Below the pieces are notes generated by a model. That model was not told where the DNA came from, made no database searches, and saw only the letters and a list, made by a program, of their open reading frames with translations. A stretch of 64,000 nucleotides of DNA from PALSA-911 sp963743035 (GTDB taxonomy: Bacteria; Pseudomonadota; Alphaproteobacteria; Acetobacterales; Acetobacteraceae): contig CAVUOB010000008.1 of the NCBI GenBank assembly GCA_963743035.1, forward strand, positions 1-64,000, given 5' to 3'. The position numbers and the translations under genes are program-made. Shown here piece by piece: positions 1 to 8,855 of this stretch. Numbering within the stretch: position 1 is the first letter of the stretch; each line of letters begins with the position of its first letter.

Positions 1-13
1 CCGGCCGATACCG

Positions 14-56
14 GAACGTCTGCTCGGGAGTGTCCAGCGGCGACAAGCAGACGTTC
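14..56. repeat. Short inverted repeat at left edge
   Basis: The arms GAACGTCTGCT (14-24) and AGCAGACGTTC (46-56) are exact reverse complements with a 21-nt spacer. The arrangement resembles the imperfect pair at 3791-3902 (GTCCGCT-type arms). The two may belong to one dispersed palindromic family flanking the 0.3-3.7 kb segment. Nothing else recognisable was seen in 1-301. Confidence 0.5.
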
Positions 57-301
57 GTTCATGGGGATTGCCGCCGGTAGCCGTAGACCAATCGCCGTTT
101 TTCCCAGCGAATTCACATAACTGTTAAGCCCTCGATCCAATCGGAGAGCGGGAACGTCTTGTTTGCGTGGATACGTGCACGACATCTGGACTGTTGATCT
201 GGATCAATGCGCAGCCCCTTGGCCCGGGCTACCGGGTGCCTGGGCCGCTTGCCGGGGGCATTGACATGCGCGGCTCTGGGGAATGGCAGGGAGCAAATGC
301 C

Positions 302-1172
302 ATGGGGCCAAGACTTTGTTCCGCGAAAGTGCAGCTCATCGTCGCAGGGTTTGCCTTTGCGCTCATGTTGATGGCGGGCGCGGCCTCCCCCTCGATGGCG
401 CAGGAGGGCTTCAGCCAGGATCTGGGGGTCGTCCGAGCATGCGCTGGCGACGTCTGGAGTCTCTGCTCGGACGTGCTGCCCGATGTCGGACGCATGAAGA
501 GCTGTGTACAGAGCAAGATGGGCCAGCTTTCCAAAGGCTGCCTCGATAAGCTCCTCGACGTGATGGCCGGCGCGCAATTTAAGGTCTGCAAGGATCAGAC
601 GTATGCGCTTTGCGCCGCGGCGCGTTGCAACGTGTTCGACGGCGTCGCTTACTGCCAGTGCGAGGAGAAGCACGGCGACAGCATCAGCCTGCCGTTTCCG
701 ATGGGCAAGGGTCAGGATGTCTGTTCGATCAACGCCGCCGGCGCCAGACAATAAATACATGGTCAGCACCTATAGCCTGCCCGCAGGCGATCGTCGCACC
801 GAAGGGAGATCAAGCGATGTATACCTGCCCGGGCGAGGAGGGCGGCTCCTACGCTCAGTGCGACGGCGGGCTGTGCTTCAGAAGCACCGAGGAGACGATG
901 TTCCCCGGCTTCGACAAACCGGTGCCGAAAGGACAGATCATCTGTTCCTGCCCCATCACCAAGTCCAGTTCCGAAGCAAAAGCTACCAGATCCTTGGGCC
1001 TTACCCGTGCGACAACTCGTTCTTCAAATATTGCAAGAGCGCGACCGCCAATAAAAAGACGGGCTCGACGATCTATGTCGGCGCCCCTCCGGGCACGGCC
1101 GCCGGTCTCGCCGCCCTGCTCAACGGAAAGGTCCCGCCCCTCAACGAGTGCCCGCCGCCGGGCGCAAATTGA
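302..1172 (+). pseudogene. Secreted cysteine-rich repeat protein, frame-broken
   Basis: The start is ATG 302, with AGGGAG about 8 nt upstream. The N-terminus is a clear Sec signal peptide: a basic start, then a hydrophobic run (VAGFAFALMLMAGAA), then SMA before QEG. A module with the Cys spacing of bacterial Cys-rich (GLG1-like) repeats follows (RACAGDVWSLCSDVLPD, SCVQSKMGQLSKGCLDKL). The first frame stops at 754, but related sequence carries on in other frames. A Cys-rich block (MYTCPGEEGGSYAQCDGGLC) runs to about 975 in one frame. A last block (LGPYPCDNSFFKYCKSATA) ends at TGA 1172 in another. At least two frame changes are needed. The function is unknown; a periplasmic or secreted disulfide-rich protein is inferred. 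Inactivation and sequence error cannot be separated here. Confidence 0.6.
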
Positions 1173-1190
1173 CTTGAAGAGGTACGAAAA

Positions 1191-1568
1191 GATATCATAT
1201 CGGTCGCCGCCGCTATCGAAGCGGGGACGGGGCTCGTGCTGATCAGCTTCCCGTCGCTGTTCGTTCGGCTACTCCTGGGGGTCGAACTCTCCGAACCGGG
1301 GCAGATTGTCGGTCGGCTTGCGGGATTCGCCCTCCTGGCTTTGGTGTTGGCCTGCTGGCCTGGCGCAGGGACGAAAGCGCAGCCACTTCCCGCTTCGAGC
1401 GCTGCTGGTCTTCAGCGTGCTTGGTTGCGGTCTATCTCGTTTATCTAGGCGATCGGCAGCGGCTTCGTTGGGCCGCTGCTCTGGCCCGCGGCGGTCCTTC
1501 ATTCGGCCGTGGCGATCTTCCTTGCTCGCGCGTGGGTCAACAGTTCGCCGGGCGAAGGAAAAATATAA
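1191..1568 (+). pseudogene. Small integral membrane protein, frame-broken
   Basis: Conserved-looking hydrophobic segments appear in three successive frames. They are IEAGTGLVLISFPSLFVRLL...GRLAGFALLALVLACWPG (from about 1215), then LRALLVFSV and LVAVYLVYLG (about 1395-1447), then GFVGPLLWPAAVLHSAVAIFLARAW ending at TAA 1566-1568. Joined, they give a protein of roughly 120 residues with three or four membrane helices. Two single-base shifts are needed. No ATG/GTG/TTG was found in frame before residue 15 or so, although AAGAGG at about 1176-1181 could be a ribosome site, so the start is uncertain. It follows the Cys-rich gene by 20 nt and may share its transcript. The function is unknown. Confidence 0.55.
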
Positions 1569-1708
1569 GGCAAAGCAGGCTCACTTTCCAAGAGTCTGTA
1601 GGACAGCTCAATCGGAACTGCTCGACAGCCGCTTCGGGCCGCTGACTAGCCTGAACAGCTTCTTTGGCAAGGATCACCCGGCCACCTTGCCGATGAAAGG
1701 AAACAACG

Positions 1709-2227
1709 ATGCAAAGCCGACGCAACCTCGTAATCGCGGCATCCGCGCTCGCCGCAGCCGGCGTCGCGAGCCGCGCACTCGCCGACAATGCCAACGTCGT
1801 GGACTACCTCGTCGTGCAAACGGCAAAGGGGCTGACCTTCGATAAGGCTTCGAACACGATGAGCCTGATCAGCATCAGCCCAATCACGCTGTTCTTCGCC
1901 GATCGGCCGGAACGCATCGCTGGCAATATGAAGACCAGTGCGTTCATTCCGTTCTGGAGCCATGGCAAAGATAGCTTTGCCAAGGATCCGCCGAACGCAG
2001 ATGTCTCCATCATCGACGGTGACACCATGCGCCAGGTTGTCGTCGTACTGCGGGATCCGGTCCTCGAAGGCGATATTCTCCGCTACAAGGTCAAGATACT
2101 GGAGGGCGACATGCCGGACAAGGGCGCCGATGTCTCAGTGTTCATCGATATCATCGGCATGCCGCGGACGCCGGTGTCGTTCGCCGGCGTGGGCCGGCGG
2201 ACCTATCGGCGCGCGTGGTATCGGTAG
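1709..2227 (+). CDS. Tat-type exported protein of unknown function
   Basis: This 172-residue protein starts at ATG 1709 behind GAAAGGAAAC. Its N-terminus (MQSRRNLVIAASALAAAG...RALA-DN) has paired arginines and a hydrophobic stretch, consistent with a Tat or Sec signal cleaved after ALA. The mature part is beta-rich and polar, with no cysteines and no metal motif that I recognise. It ends in a basic tail (GVGRRTYRRAWYR). I recognise it only as a conserved hypothetical exported protein. It lies downstream of two other exported or membrane proteins on the same strand, so a small envelope-related group is plausible. It is intact, unlike its two upstream neighbours. Confidence 0.7.
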   Translation: MQSRRNLVIAASALAAAGVASRALADNANVVDYLVVQTAKGLTFDKASNTMSLISISPITLFFADRPERIAGNMKTSAFIPFWSHGKDSFAKDPPNADVSIIDGDTMRQVVVVLRDPVLEGDILRYKVKILEGDMPDKGADVSVFIDIIGMPRTPVSFAGVGRRTYRRAWYR

Positions 2228-2467
2228 CATCGTGGCGTGCTCACATGTGGTGATGGAGACGGCAATTAGATGTTCCGCTAAGGGGCTCCACCAGTGCATC
2301 GTTGCGAACCCAGACCGGAGAGGGTCAGCATGAAGTCAAGGAAGGTCGTTCACGATCCTGCACCTCTACAGCCCGCTGGAGTCTTTCTTTTTCACCAGAG
2401 AATGCCGCCCTAGCGAGCTGATCTTCTGAACGCTTTCGGGGGAAGCGCCGTTCATGAGCACGTGACC

Positions 2468-3697
2468 ATGCATGTCCTCGAGTTTATCCGCCACTACGTC
2501 CTGAGCACGTCGGCATTGACAAGGTTCGCGGTCACGCTGGCGCTGCTCATCACCGTCCCGCGGCTGTGTCGACGTGTTTATCTTCCCGCGCCCGTGGGAT
2601 TGTTGCTCGGTGGCGTCATCGTCGGCCCTTACGGTTTCGGGATTTTCAGCCCGGACCACCCGATCACGGCTTTCATGGCGGAATTGGGCAAGCTGCTGCT
2701 CATGTTCTTTGCCGGCCTGGAGATCGACCTTGCGCTGTTCCGCCGCGTTCGCAATCGTTCGATCGCTTTCGGTCTCGCCACCACCGCGCTGCCGCTGTCG
2801 CTTGGCACGCTCGCAGGTTTCGCCTTCGGCTACACCGCCATCCCGGCCATTGTCATCGGCTCGCTGCTGGCATCGCACACCCTGCTCGGCCTCTCCGTTG
2901 TCAACAGGCTTGGATTGCAGCGATTGGAGCCGGTGACGGTCGCGGTCGGTGCGACAGTGATGTCCGACACGCTGTCGCTCGTCGTCTTCGCGGTCTGCGT
3001 CTCCGTCTTCACCACCGGCTTTTCCGCCTCGGGCCTCGCCGTGCTGCTGGCCGAGATCGCCGCCTACGTCCTGTTGATGCTGTTCGGCCTTAGTCGCCTC
3101 GGCGCCTACGTGCTCAAGCGGGTCGAGGATGAGGAGGATGCGTATTTCGTTGTCATGCTCTGCATCATGGCGATCGCAGGCGCCATGGCCGACGCCATCC
3201 AGTTGCCCGGCATCGTCGGCGCGTTCCTTGCGGGGCTCGCCGTAAACGCCGCCGCGCGCGACAAGCCCGCCAGTGCCAAGCTGCAGTTCCTCGGCAAATC
3301 GCTTTTCATTCCGATTTTCTTCATCGACACCGGCTTCCTGATCAACCCCGCCACCTTTGCCCGCGACATTCTTGACAACTTTCCGCTTGTCGCGGAAATC
3401 ATAGGCGCCTTGCTGGTGGGAAAGTGGATTGCCGCCTGGGCCGCGGGTCGCGTCTTTGGCTACACGAAGAACGAGACGTTGACCGTCTGGTCGTTGACGC
3501 TGCCGCAGGTCGCCGCGACGCTCGCAGCGGCGCTCGTCGCTCACGAAACAATCGGCGCCAGCGGCCAGCGCCTGCTCGACAATAACATGCTGAACGCTGT
3601 GCTCGTGCTGATGCTGGTGACGGCGATCCTTGGCCCGGTGCTGACCGAGCGCTTCGCGCGTCGCCTTGCCCCCGGCCCGGCAACCCCGATCGGATGA
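2468..3697 (+). CDS. Kef/CPA2-type cation:proton antiporter
   Basis: This protein of about 409 residues is almost wholly hydrophobic, with some 11-12 membrane segments. It has the pattern of the Na+/H+ exchanger domain of CPA2 antiporters: LPAPVGLLLGGVIVGP near residue 35, FFAGLEIDL near 80, and IVGAFLAGLAVNAA around 250. Family members exchange K+ or Na+ for H+ across the inner membrane. There is no C-terminal TrkA-N regulatory domain, so it is a short-form transporter and the exact ion is unknown. ATG 2468 is preferred; an in-frame GTG lies at 2462. No good Shine-Dalgarno sequence is close to either. It is flanked by unrelated genes, so its role is probably ion or pH homeostasis. Confidence 0.85.
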   Translation: MHVLEFIRHYVLSTSALTRFAVTLALLITVPRLCRRVYLPAPVGLLLGGVIVGPYGFGIFSPDHPITAFMAELGKLLLMFFAGLEIDLALFRRVRNRSIAFGLATTALPLSLGTLAGFAFGYTAIPAIVIGSLLASHTLLGLSVVNRLGLQRLEPVTVAVGATVMSDTLSLVVFAVCVSVFTTGFSASGLAVLLAEIAAYVLLMLFGLSRLGAYVLKRVEDEEDAYFVVMLCIMAIAGAMADAIQLPGIVGAFLAGLAVNAAARDKPASAKLQFLGKSLFIPIFFIDTGFLINPATFARDILDNFPLVAEIIGALLVGKWIAAWAAGRVFGYTKNETLTVWSLTLPQVAATLAAALVAHETIGASGQRLLDNNMLNAVLVLMLVTAILGPVLTERFARRLAPGPATPIG

Positions 3698-4054
3698 CAC
3701 GGTCCACCACAGCGACCAAGCGGGAACGAGAAACGAACGCTCAAGACGTTGAGCGATCGGCGCCAGATGCGCCGCCGGCCGCTCCGGGATGAATGTCCGC
3801 TTTTGAAGTAGGTGTTTCCAATCCGAAGTGCCCGTACTGGGCGCGTTATGGCCGAGAGCAGAACGGCAGCTTTCGGCCAGGCCCAGGTGAAAAGCGGCCA
3901 TTTCTCGATTTTGACCTCCCGGTAGCCCCCCGGCCCCTCTCGGCCGCTCCGCATTCGCGCCGGGAAGGCCCTCCAGCCCTGTCTGGAACGCCTGGCCCAG
4001 GCCGGCGCATGATGCGAGGCTCAACATCAACGATGAGGGCCCAGGAGATTTGAT
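3698..4054. repeat. Intergenic stretch with imperfect inverted repeat
   Basis: No gene is supported here. The 13-nt arms AATGTCCGCTTTT (3791-3803) and AAAAGCGGCCATT (3890-3902) are reverse complements with one mismatch. The sequence between resembles a dispersed intergenic repeat rather than coding DNA. An open frame at 3793-4053 is rich in Pro, Arg and Gly, has no ribosome site and was not accepted as a gene. The SnoaL-like gene follows immediately, with its AGGAG at 4043-4047. Confidence 0.45.
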
Positions 4055-4435
4055 ATGGAAGACCGGGAGATTCGCGCAGCCCTGGATCGCCACTGGGCCG
4101 CCTCCGATGCGAACGATTTCGAGGCGGAGCACCAGATCTACCGGGAGGACGCGGTGCTCGAATATCCCCAATCGCGTGAGCGCATCCGCGGGCGGCGGCA
4201 TATTCAGGCGTCTCGCACCGCGCAGCCGAACCTGAAACGCTTCACGGTGCGGCGGATCATCGGGGCGGGCGATCTCTGGGTCACGGAATTTGTCCTGACC
4301 TATGACGGGCGGCCGTCCTACACCGTGAGCATCATGGAGTTCCTCGATGGGAAGGTGGCGCGGGAGACCCAGTATTTCGGCGATCCGTTCGACCCCGGGC
4401 CTTCGCGCGCGCAATGGGTCGAGCGGATGTCCTGA
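4055..4435 (+). CDS. SnoaL-like / NTF2-fold protein
   Basis: This 126-residue protein starts at ATG 4055, with AGGAG 7 nt upstream. Its pattern fits the SnoaL-like/NTF2 cone fold: an N-terminal helix (IRAALDRHWAASDANDFEAEHQIY), then YREDAVLEYPQS, a RIRGRRHIQA turn, and alternating strands ending ETQYFGDPFDPGPSRAQWVE. Known members include small-ligand isomerases and hydrolases and many of unknown function. The catalytic residues cannot be assigned from sequence alone. It sits 18 nt before the DNA glycosylase gene on the same strand; the pairing may be transcriptional only. Confidence 0.75.
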   Translation: MEDREIRAALDRHWAASDANDFEAEHQIYREDAVLEYPQSRERIRGRRHIQASRTAQPNLKRFTVRRIIGAGDLWVTEFVLTYDGRPSYTVSIMEFLDGKVARETQYFGDPFDPGPSRAQWVERMS

Positions 4436-4453
4436 AACCTGGCCGCCGCAGGG

Positions 4454-5053
4454 ATGGCCACCCGCCGCCCGCTCGCCCGCTCGGAGCTGCCGATCGATAC
4501 GGCCTCGCTCGCCCGCTATCTCATCGGCAAGCTGTTGGTGCGCGAGTTGCCCGAAGGTGCTGCCAGCGGCCGTATTGTCGAGACCGAGGCGTATGTCGTC
4601 GGCGACGCCGCCGGGCACGCCTACCGGGGGATGACCCGGCGCAATCATTCGCTGTTTCTCGAGCGTGGGCACGCCTATGTCTATCTCGCCTACGGCAGCT
4701 CCTACATGCTGAATGTCTCGAGCGAGATGCCCGGGATCGGAGCCGGCGTCCTGATCAGGGCGCTCGAGCCGCTCGAAGGCATCCCGCTCATGCGGCTGAA
4801 TCGCGGCATCGAGCGCGTGCGCGACCTCGCGCGTGGCCCCGGAAGGCTCGCCGCGGCGTTGCGGATTGATCGCTCGCTCGACGGGCTCGATCTTTGCCGT
4901 GAAGGCCCGCTATGGCTTGGACGCGGCGACCACGAACCCGGCGAAATCGGGCAGAGCATCCGGATCGGCATCTCGCAGGATACGGACCGCCTCCTGAGAT
5001 TTTATCTCCGGGGCAGTCCGTTCATCAGCGGTCCAGGATCGCTCAACGAATAG
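4454..5053 (+). CDS. mpg: DNA-3-methyladenine glycosylase (AAG/Mpg family)
   Basis: This 199-residue protein belongs to the alkyladenine glycosylase family, which removes 3-methyladenine, hypoxanthine and ethenoadenine in base-excision repair. Visible hallmarks are RYLIGKLLVRELP near residues 21-33, the active-site segment IVETEAYVVGDAAGHAYRG (the Glu at about residue 43 activates water), the intercalating/active-site strand HAYVYLAYGSSYMLNV around 75-89, and GPGRLAAALRID near 130. The length is typical for bacterial members. The start at ATG 4454 leaves 18 nt after the SnoaL-like gene. It converges with the minus-strand gene ending at 5077. Confidence 0.93.
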   Translation: MATRRPLARSELPIDTASLARYLIGKLLVRELPEGAASGRIVETEAYVVGDAAGHAYRGMTRRNHSLFLERGHAYVYLAYGSSYMLNVSSEMPGIGAGVLIRALEPLEGIPLMRLNRGIERVRDLARGPGRLAAALRIDRSLDGLDLCREGPLWLGRGDHEPGEIGQSIRIGISQDTDRLLRFYLRGSPFISGPGSLNE

Positions 5054-5076
5054 CCGGCGTGGCGGCGTGAACAGTC

Positions 5077-5469
5077 TCAAACCGGGCTGATCTTCTCCCA
5101 GTACAGCTCCCGGTGATGCGTCACGTCGCCCTGCTGGCGCGGCGGCGGGCGCAGGATCATGCGCCCATCCTCGAACCGCACCTCGCGCACCTGGTCGGTG
5201 CCCATGCGCGCCGGATCGGAAGTGGCATCGACGCGGGTGACCAGCGTCCTGCCGTCGAAACGGTACTGGCCGCAATACGACACGTAATCGCGCGCCGCGC
5301 CGTCCGGCAGGCTCTCCCGCCCGTCCACCAGCACCGCCATCATGCGGCCATCGGCGTTGAAGATGGCCCGGCCCATCTTCTTCGGCCCGTACGGGGAAGG
5401 CAGCTCCTTCCCCTCCGGGTCATGCGCGGTGGCATGGACCAGTGTCCAGGTTCCAACGATGTCCTGCAT
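5077..5469 (-). CDS. Lipocalin-like domain protein
   Basis: This 130-residue protein begins MQDIVGTWTLVHATA, the G-x-W opening typical of lipocalin-like (Lipocalin_5 type) domains. Repeated beta strands follow, with GRAIFNADGRMMAVLVDGRE and YCGQYRFDGRTLVTRVDATSDP. There is no signal peptide, so it is probably cytoplasmic. The fold binds small hydrophobic ligands, and the biochemical role is unknown. Its ATG overlaps the stop of the upstream VOC gene (TGATG at 5467-5471). It is therefore translationally coupled to the VOC protein and probably the last gene of the minus-strand set led by the LLM monooxygenase. Confidence 0.75.
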   Translation of the reverse strand: MQDIVGTWTLVHATAHDPEGKELPSPYGPKKMGRAIFNADGRMMAVLVDGRESLPDGAARDYVSYCGQYRFDGRTLVTRVDATSDPARMGTDQVREVRFEDGRMILRPPPRQQGDVTHHRELYWEKISPV

Positions 5470-5876
5470 CAGGAACCGGTTTCGCGCGGATCGAAATTCA
5501 GCTCGACATCGATCCCGTCGGGATCGAGCGTGAACAGCTGTGTCATGTTCAGGCGCGGCAGCACGCGCTCGCTGAACTTCAGCCCGGCCGCCGTCAGGCG
5601 CTGGCGCATGTCCGCCAATCCCTCGGCGGTGAACGCGACATGGTCCAGCCGAGTGACCCGCACGGCGGGATCGTTGTGATCGACGATCGGCGTCTCCCCC
5701 TCCTGCTTGCCGATCAGATGCACCACCGGCGTGTCGCCGGCGTAGAGCCAGTAGCCGGGGAACGCCAAAGGCGGGCGGTCGCCGATTTTCAGGCCGATCA
5801 CGTCGGCGTAGAAATCCTTGGTGGCTTCCATGTCGCGTGGACGGATCGTGTAATGGTTCAACGATGTGGCGGGCAC
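5469..5876 (-). CDS. VOC-superfamily protein (glyoxalase/extradiol-dioxygenase fold)
   Basis: This 135-residue single-chain VOC protein has paired beta-alpha-beta-beta-beta modules. The first is LNHYTIRPRDMEATKDFYADVIGLKIGDRPPL...YAGDTPVVHLIG; the second is LDHVAFTAEGLADMRQRLTAAGLKF...TLDPDGIDVELNF. Candidate metal ligands are His in LNHYTI, His in VVHLIG, His in LDHVAF and the Glu in DVELNF, as expected for an Fe/Mn/Ni-binding VOC enzyme. It could be a dioxygenase, isomerase or lyase. The neighbours (acyl-CoA-dehydrogenase-like flavoprotein and LLM monooxygenase upstream) point to an oxidative catabolic pathway. The start is 31 nt downstream of the flavoprotein stop. Confidence 0.82.
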   Translation of the reverse strand: MPATSLNHYTIRPRDMEATKDFYADVIGLKIGDRPPLAFPGYWLYAGDTPVVHLIGKQEGETPIVDHNDPAVRVTRLDHVAFTAEGLADMRQRLTAAGLKFSERVLPRLNMTQLFTLDPDGIDVELNFDPRETGS

Positions 5877-5907
5877 GGCGCGCTCCTGTCAGGATAACGA
5901 TACGGGA

Positions 5908-7084
5908 TCATACATAGGTCGTGCTCTCCGGTTCCAGCCCCAGCATGTACTGGCCGCAGGTCTCGAAATGCATCGGCCGCCCCTGGCCCTGCTGGACCAG
6001 CGTGAGGATGTCGCGCAGCCGGCGCTCGAACGGCGTGCCGACGAACACGCCGCCGGACCCCACGGCCTCATAGGTCGCCAGGATCGCCTCCTTCGATTGC
6101 TGGATCGCCCAGGTGGAGGCCAGCCGGATCTCCATGCGGTGGTCGCGCGTCATCTCGCCATGCTGTTCCACATGTTCCCAGATCGTGTCGAGCGTCTGGT
6201 GCAGCAGGGCGCGCGAGGACCGCCATTTCGCCTCCGCCTGGGCGAACTGGGACTGGATCACGTGGTTCTCCCGCAGCACCCGGATGGCGCCGCGCGGCTT
6301 CTTCAGCCGCGCATGCTCCACGAACGCATCCAGCACGCCCCGCGCCAGCCCCAGCGCCACGCCGGCAAAGCCGGAGGCATAGAGCTGCCCGCTGGTGAAG
6401 CGGTACAGCAAACCCTGCTCGACCCGCTCCGCCGGATTGTCGCGCGACATGGAATGGTGGTCGGGGATGAATATGTCCTGGATGGTGTACTGGTCGCTGC
6501 CGGTGCCGCGCAGCCCGAGCACGTTCCAGATGTTCTCCAGCCGGGTCGCGGATTTCGGGAACAGCATGGTGCGCGTCACCTGCTTGCCGCCCACGTCCAG
6601 CCGCGGGGAGCCGTCCGCCTCGTGGATCAGCGCATGCGCGCCGAGCCAGGTCGCATGATGGCTGCCGCTGGCGAAGCGCCAGGTGCCGCTGACCAGATAG
6701 CCGCCCGGCACCGCCCGCGCCTGCTGGCCCATCGGCGGCCCCCAGGCAAGAATGCCGGTGGACGGCCCGAAGATCTCGCGCGCCTGGGCCGGGGCCAGAT
6801 AGGCCGCCGACATCGAACAGCCGGAGCCCTGGCACAGCACCCAGGCGGTGGAACCGTCGACCCGCGCGATCTGCTCGGTGACGCGGGAGAAACACCGAAG
6901 GCCGCAATTCCGCGCCGCCGAGCGAACGCGGCTGCAGCATGCGAAAGAAACCCTGCTCGATCAGCGTGTCACGAACATGCGCCGGAAGCTCCCCCAGCCG
7001 CTCGATATCGTCCGCGGCACCCTCCAGCACCGGCGCCAGATCCCTCGCGCGGGCCAGATAGTCGATCGTCGTTACGGCATCCAT
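5908..7084 (-). pseudogene. Acyl-CoA-dehydrogenase-family flavoprotein, one frameshift
   Basis: The gene reads MDAVTTIDYLARARDLAPVL from ATG 7082-7084 to about 6890. It then continues in another frame as VTEQIARVDGSTAWVLCQGSG to the stop at 5908. Removing one T from a TTT run (6890-6892, coding strand GTGTTTCTCCCGC) restores a single 391-residue frame. The protein has the N-terminal helical, central beta (WRFASGSHHATWLGAHALI) and C-terminal helical domains of the acyl-CoA dehydrogenase type-2 / HsaA-like flavin hydroxylase group. Such enzymes often act as two-component monooxygenases or desulfurases, not on CoA esters. Placed after an LLM monooxygenase and before a VOC protein, it is probably a catabolic oxidase of unknown substrate. 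The lesion may be a sequence error. Confidence 0.8.
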
Positions 7085-7111
7085 CACGCATGCTCCTCCG
7101 TGTTGTTGCAG

Positions 7112-7318
7112 TAAGGCCAGGGGCTCCGCCCCCTGGACCCCGGCAAGGGACAGTCGTCCCTTGCATCCCTCGGGTGGGTTTCTCGAAGAGGGGGCGGAAC
7201 CGGCGAAGCGATAACAACGGCTACGACATGCCCCCTCTTCGAGAAACCCGTCAAAGGGATCCAGGGGATGACTATCCCCTGGCGGGGGTCGAGGGGGCGG
7301 AGCCCCCGGCCTTCCTTC
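7112..7318. repeat. About 200-bp palindromic intergenic element, copy 1
   Basis: A nested palindromic element fills nearly the whole gap between two minus-strand genes. It opens with AGGCCAGGGGCTCCGCCCCCTGG, abbreviated as an inverted CCAGGGGC/GCCCCCTGG stem. It holds a small hairpin GGGACAGTCGTCCC and a long stem whose arms are GGGTTTCTCGAAGAGGGGGC and its reverse complement (around 7181-7200 and 7228-7248). It ends with a GGGGATGACTATCCCC hairpin and CCCCCGGCCTTCCTT. The same architecture is found at 37310-37524. There is no ORF inside. It is probably a non-autonomous mobile or REP-like sequence, and it could also act as a bidirectional terminator. Confidence 0.8.
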
Positions 7319-7320
7319 GA

Positions 7321-8616
7321 CTACTCGGCGGCCATACGCGAGGCGTCGTAGATCACCTGATCCAGTGCCGGCTTGATCTCCTTCTGGAAGATCTCCAGCG
7401 TTTCGATCACCAAATCCTTCGGCATCTGGGCGAAGTGGTTCACCAGCGCGATATGTTCGCCGGGCAGCACCTTCCACTGCTCGACCAGTTGCTTGCGGAC
7501 GCTGTCCACGGTGCCGAACACGAACAGGCCGGAATTGACCAGGGAGCCGAAGATGTCGTCGCCCTCGACCTTGCGCCTGCCCATGGCGGCGTAGAAGTTC
7601 TTCCAGATATCCAGGTCGTAGGCCCGGATCCTTTCCAGCGCATCCTCCTCGGTCTTGCCGATCTGGATCCAGCGCACCAGGCACTGGTTCTGCCCGGGGG
7701 CGAAGGAGCGGCCGTTCTGCGCCGCGGCCGTGCGGTAGCGTTCCGACAGCGGCCCGGCGGCGGCGATGGAGGCGAAGTAGGTCGGCACGAAGCCGTGCTT
7801 GCCGCAGAACTCGATGGTCTCCGGGCTGCCGGAGCCGGCGACGAACACTTTCGGATGCGGCCGGGTATAGGGTGCCGGGGCGACGGAGGCGCGGCGCCAG
7901 ACGCCGGCTTCGTCCACCTCGCCGGGCGCGCCCAGGCGCTGGGTCACGCCGGCCTTGGCCAGCGGCCAATCCTCGATCCCGGCTTCGTAGGGGAACGGGA
8001 TCTGCCAGTTCATGCCCTTGTGGGTGAAGCTCTCCTGGGTCCAGGCCTTCACCACGATCTCGATGTTCTCCTCGAAGATCGCCCGGTTATGCGCGTCGTC
8101 GTCCTTGTCCCGCTGCAACTGGGTGGCGACCGAGAAGCCGGCGCCGGAGGTCTGCGGATTATAGACCGCGGCTTCCGGCGATTTGGTTGCGCGCGTGCCG
8201 AAATGCTGCCCGAGCACGTTGGTCCAGCGCGACTGGTAGCCGCGCGCGAAGCCGACGAAGGTGCGCCCCTGCGACAGGTGGTCGATGACCGCGACCTCCT
8301 CGGCGACGCGGATCGGGTTGTGCGTGCTCATCACATAGCCGAGCGGGCCGATATGGATGTTCTTGGTCTTCGCCAGCCAATAGGCGTTGGTGGCGCCGGG
8401 GCTCGGGGCGACCTCGTAGCCTTCGGACCAGAAATGATGCTCCGGCGTGGCGGCGCCCCAGAAGCCCAGCTCGTCGGCCGCCTGGATGATCTCGGTCAGG
8501 CCGGAGATCGCCGCCTGATAGCGTTCCCGGTTGCGCCCGATCGGGCGCATGGCGGCGCGCTCCGCCTCGTCCTTCGCGGGCACCACGGGGTACGACATCG
8601 TGATCGGCTTGAGCAT
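7321..8616 (-). CDS. LLM-class flavin-dependent oxidoreductase
   Basis: This 431-residue protein has the luciferase-like monooxygenase TIM-barrel pattern. Visible features are ADELGFWGAATPEHHFWSEG near residue 48, NIHIGPLGYVMSTHNPIRVAEEVAVIDHLSQGR near 90-125 (the family's flavin/phosphate-binding region), PHPKVFVAGSGSPETIEFCGKHGF near 255, and a C-terminal GTVDSVRKQL segment. These enzymes use reduced FMN or F420 from a partner reductase to hydroxylate or cleave organic substrates. The gene starts at ATG 8616 behind GAGGGAACAGGAAC. It is the first gene of the minus-strand set and is divergent from livG, so transporter and oxidative enzymes may share one control region. The substrate is unknown. 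Confidence 0.88.
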   Translation of the reverse strand: MLKPITMSYPVVPAKDEAERAAMRPIGRNRERYQAAISGLTEIIQAADELGFWGAATPEHHFWSEGYEVAPSPGATNAYWLAKTKNIHIGPLGYVMSTHNPIRVAEEVAVIDHLSQGRTFVGFARGYQSRWTNVLGQHFGTRATKSPEAAVYNPQTSGAGFSVATQLQRDKDDDAHNRAIFEENIEIVVKAWTQESFTHKGMNWQIPFPYEAGIEDWPLAKAGVTQRLGAPGEVDEAGVWRRASVAPAPYTRPHPKVFVAGSGSPETIEFCGKHGFVPTYFASIAAAGPLSERYRTAAAQNGRSFAPGQNQCLVRWIQIGKTEEDALERIRAYDLDIWKNFYAAMGRRKVEGDDIFGSLVNSGLFVFGTVDSVRKQLVEQWKVLPGEHIALVNHFAQMPKDLVIETLEIFQKEIKPALDQVIYDASRMAAE

Positions 8617-8855
8617 GTTCCTGTTCCCTCTTTTCTTTTCCCGGTCGTCCGTGCCTGCGCCGGACCGTTTCCAGCCCGGATGCTATGCCCAAGCCCAGGG
8701 TTGGGCAAACTCCGGCGTCCCTGCATGAACTGACTGTCATCTTTCAGGATCGGGCCGCAAGCCTGTTGCATCGGCTCGGCGCGTTGCGCATGGTTCCAAA
8801 CGAGGGCTTCAAGGGTGCCGCCAAGGCACACGGGCCGCTCGGGGGAGGAGGACGC

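Noticed and set aside
2330..2413. Tiny ORF (about 27 codons) after GGAGAGGG
   Set aside because: There is a plausible ribosome site but no recognisable family, too little sequence, and no neighbour to suggest a role.
3793..4053. Possible 86-codon protein beginning MSAFEVGVSNPKCPYW
   Set aside because: It lies over an inverted repeat, has no ribosome site and has low-complexity composition. It is more like translated repeat DNA.
5866..8733. Plus-strand open frame of 955 codons over the monooxygenase set
   Set aside because: It is antisense to three recognised minus-strand genes and crosses a palindromic element. No family pattern was visible.
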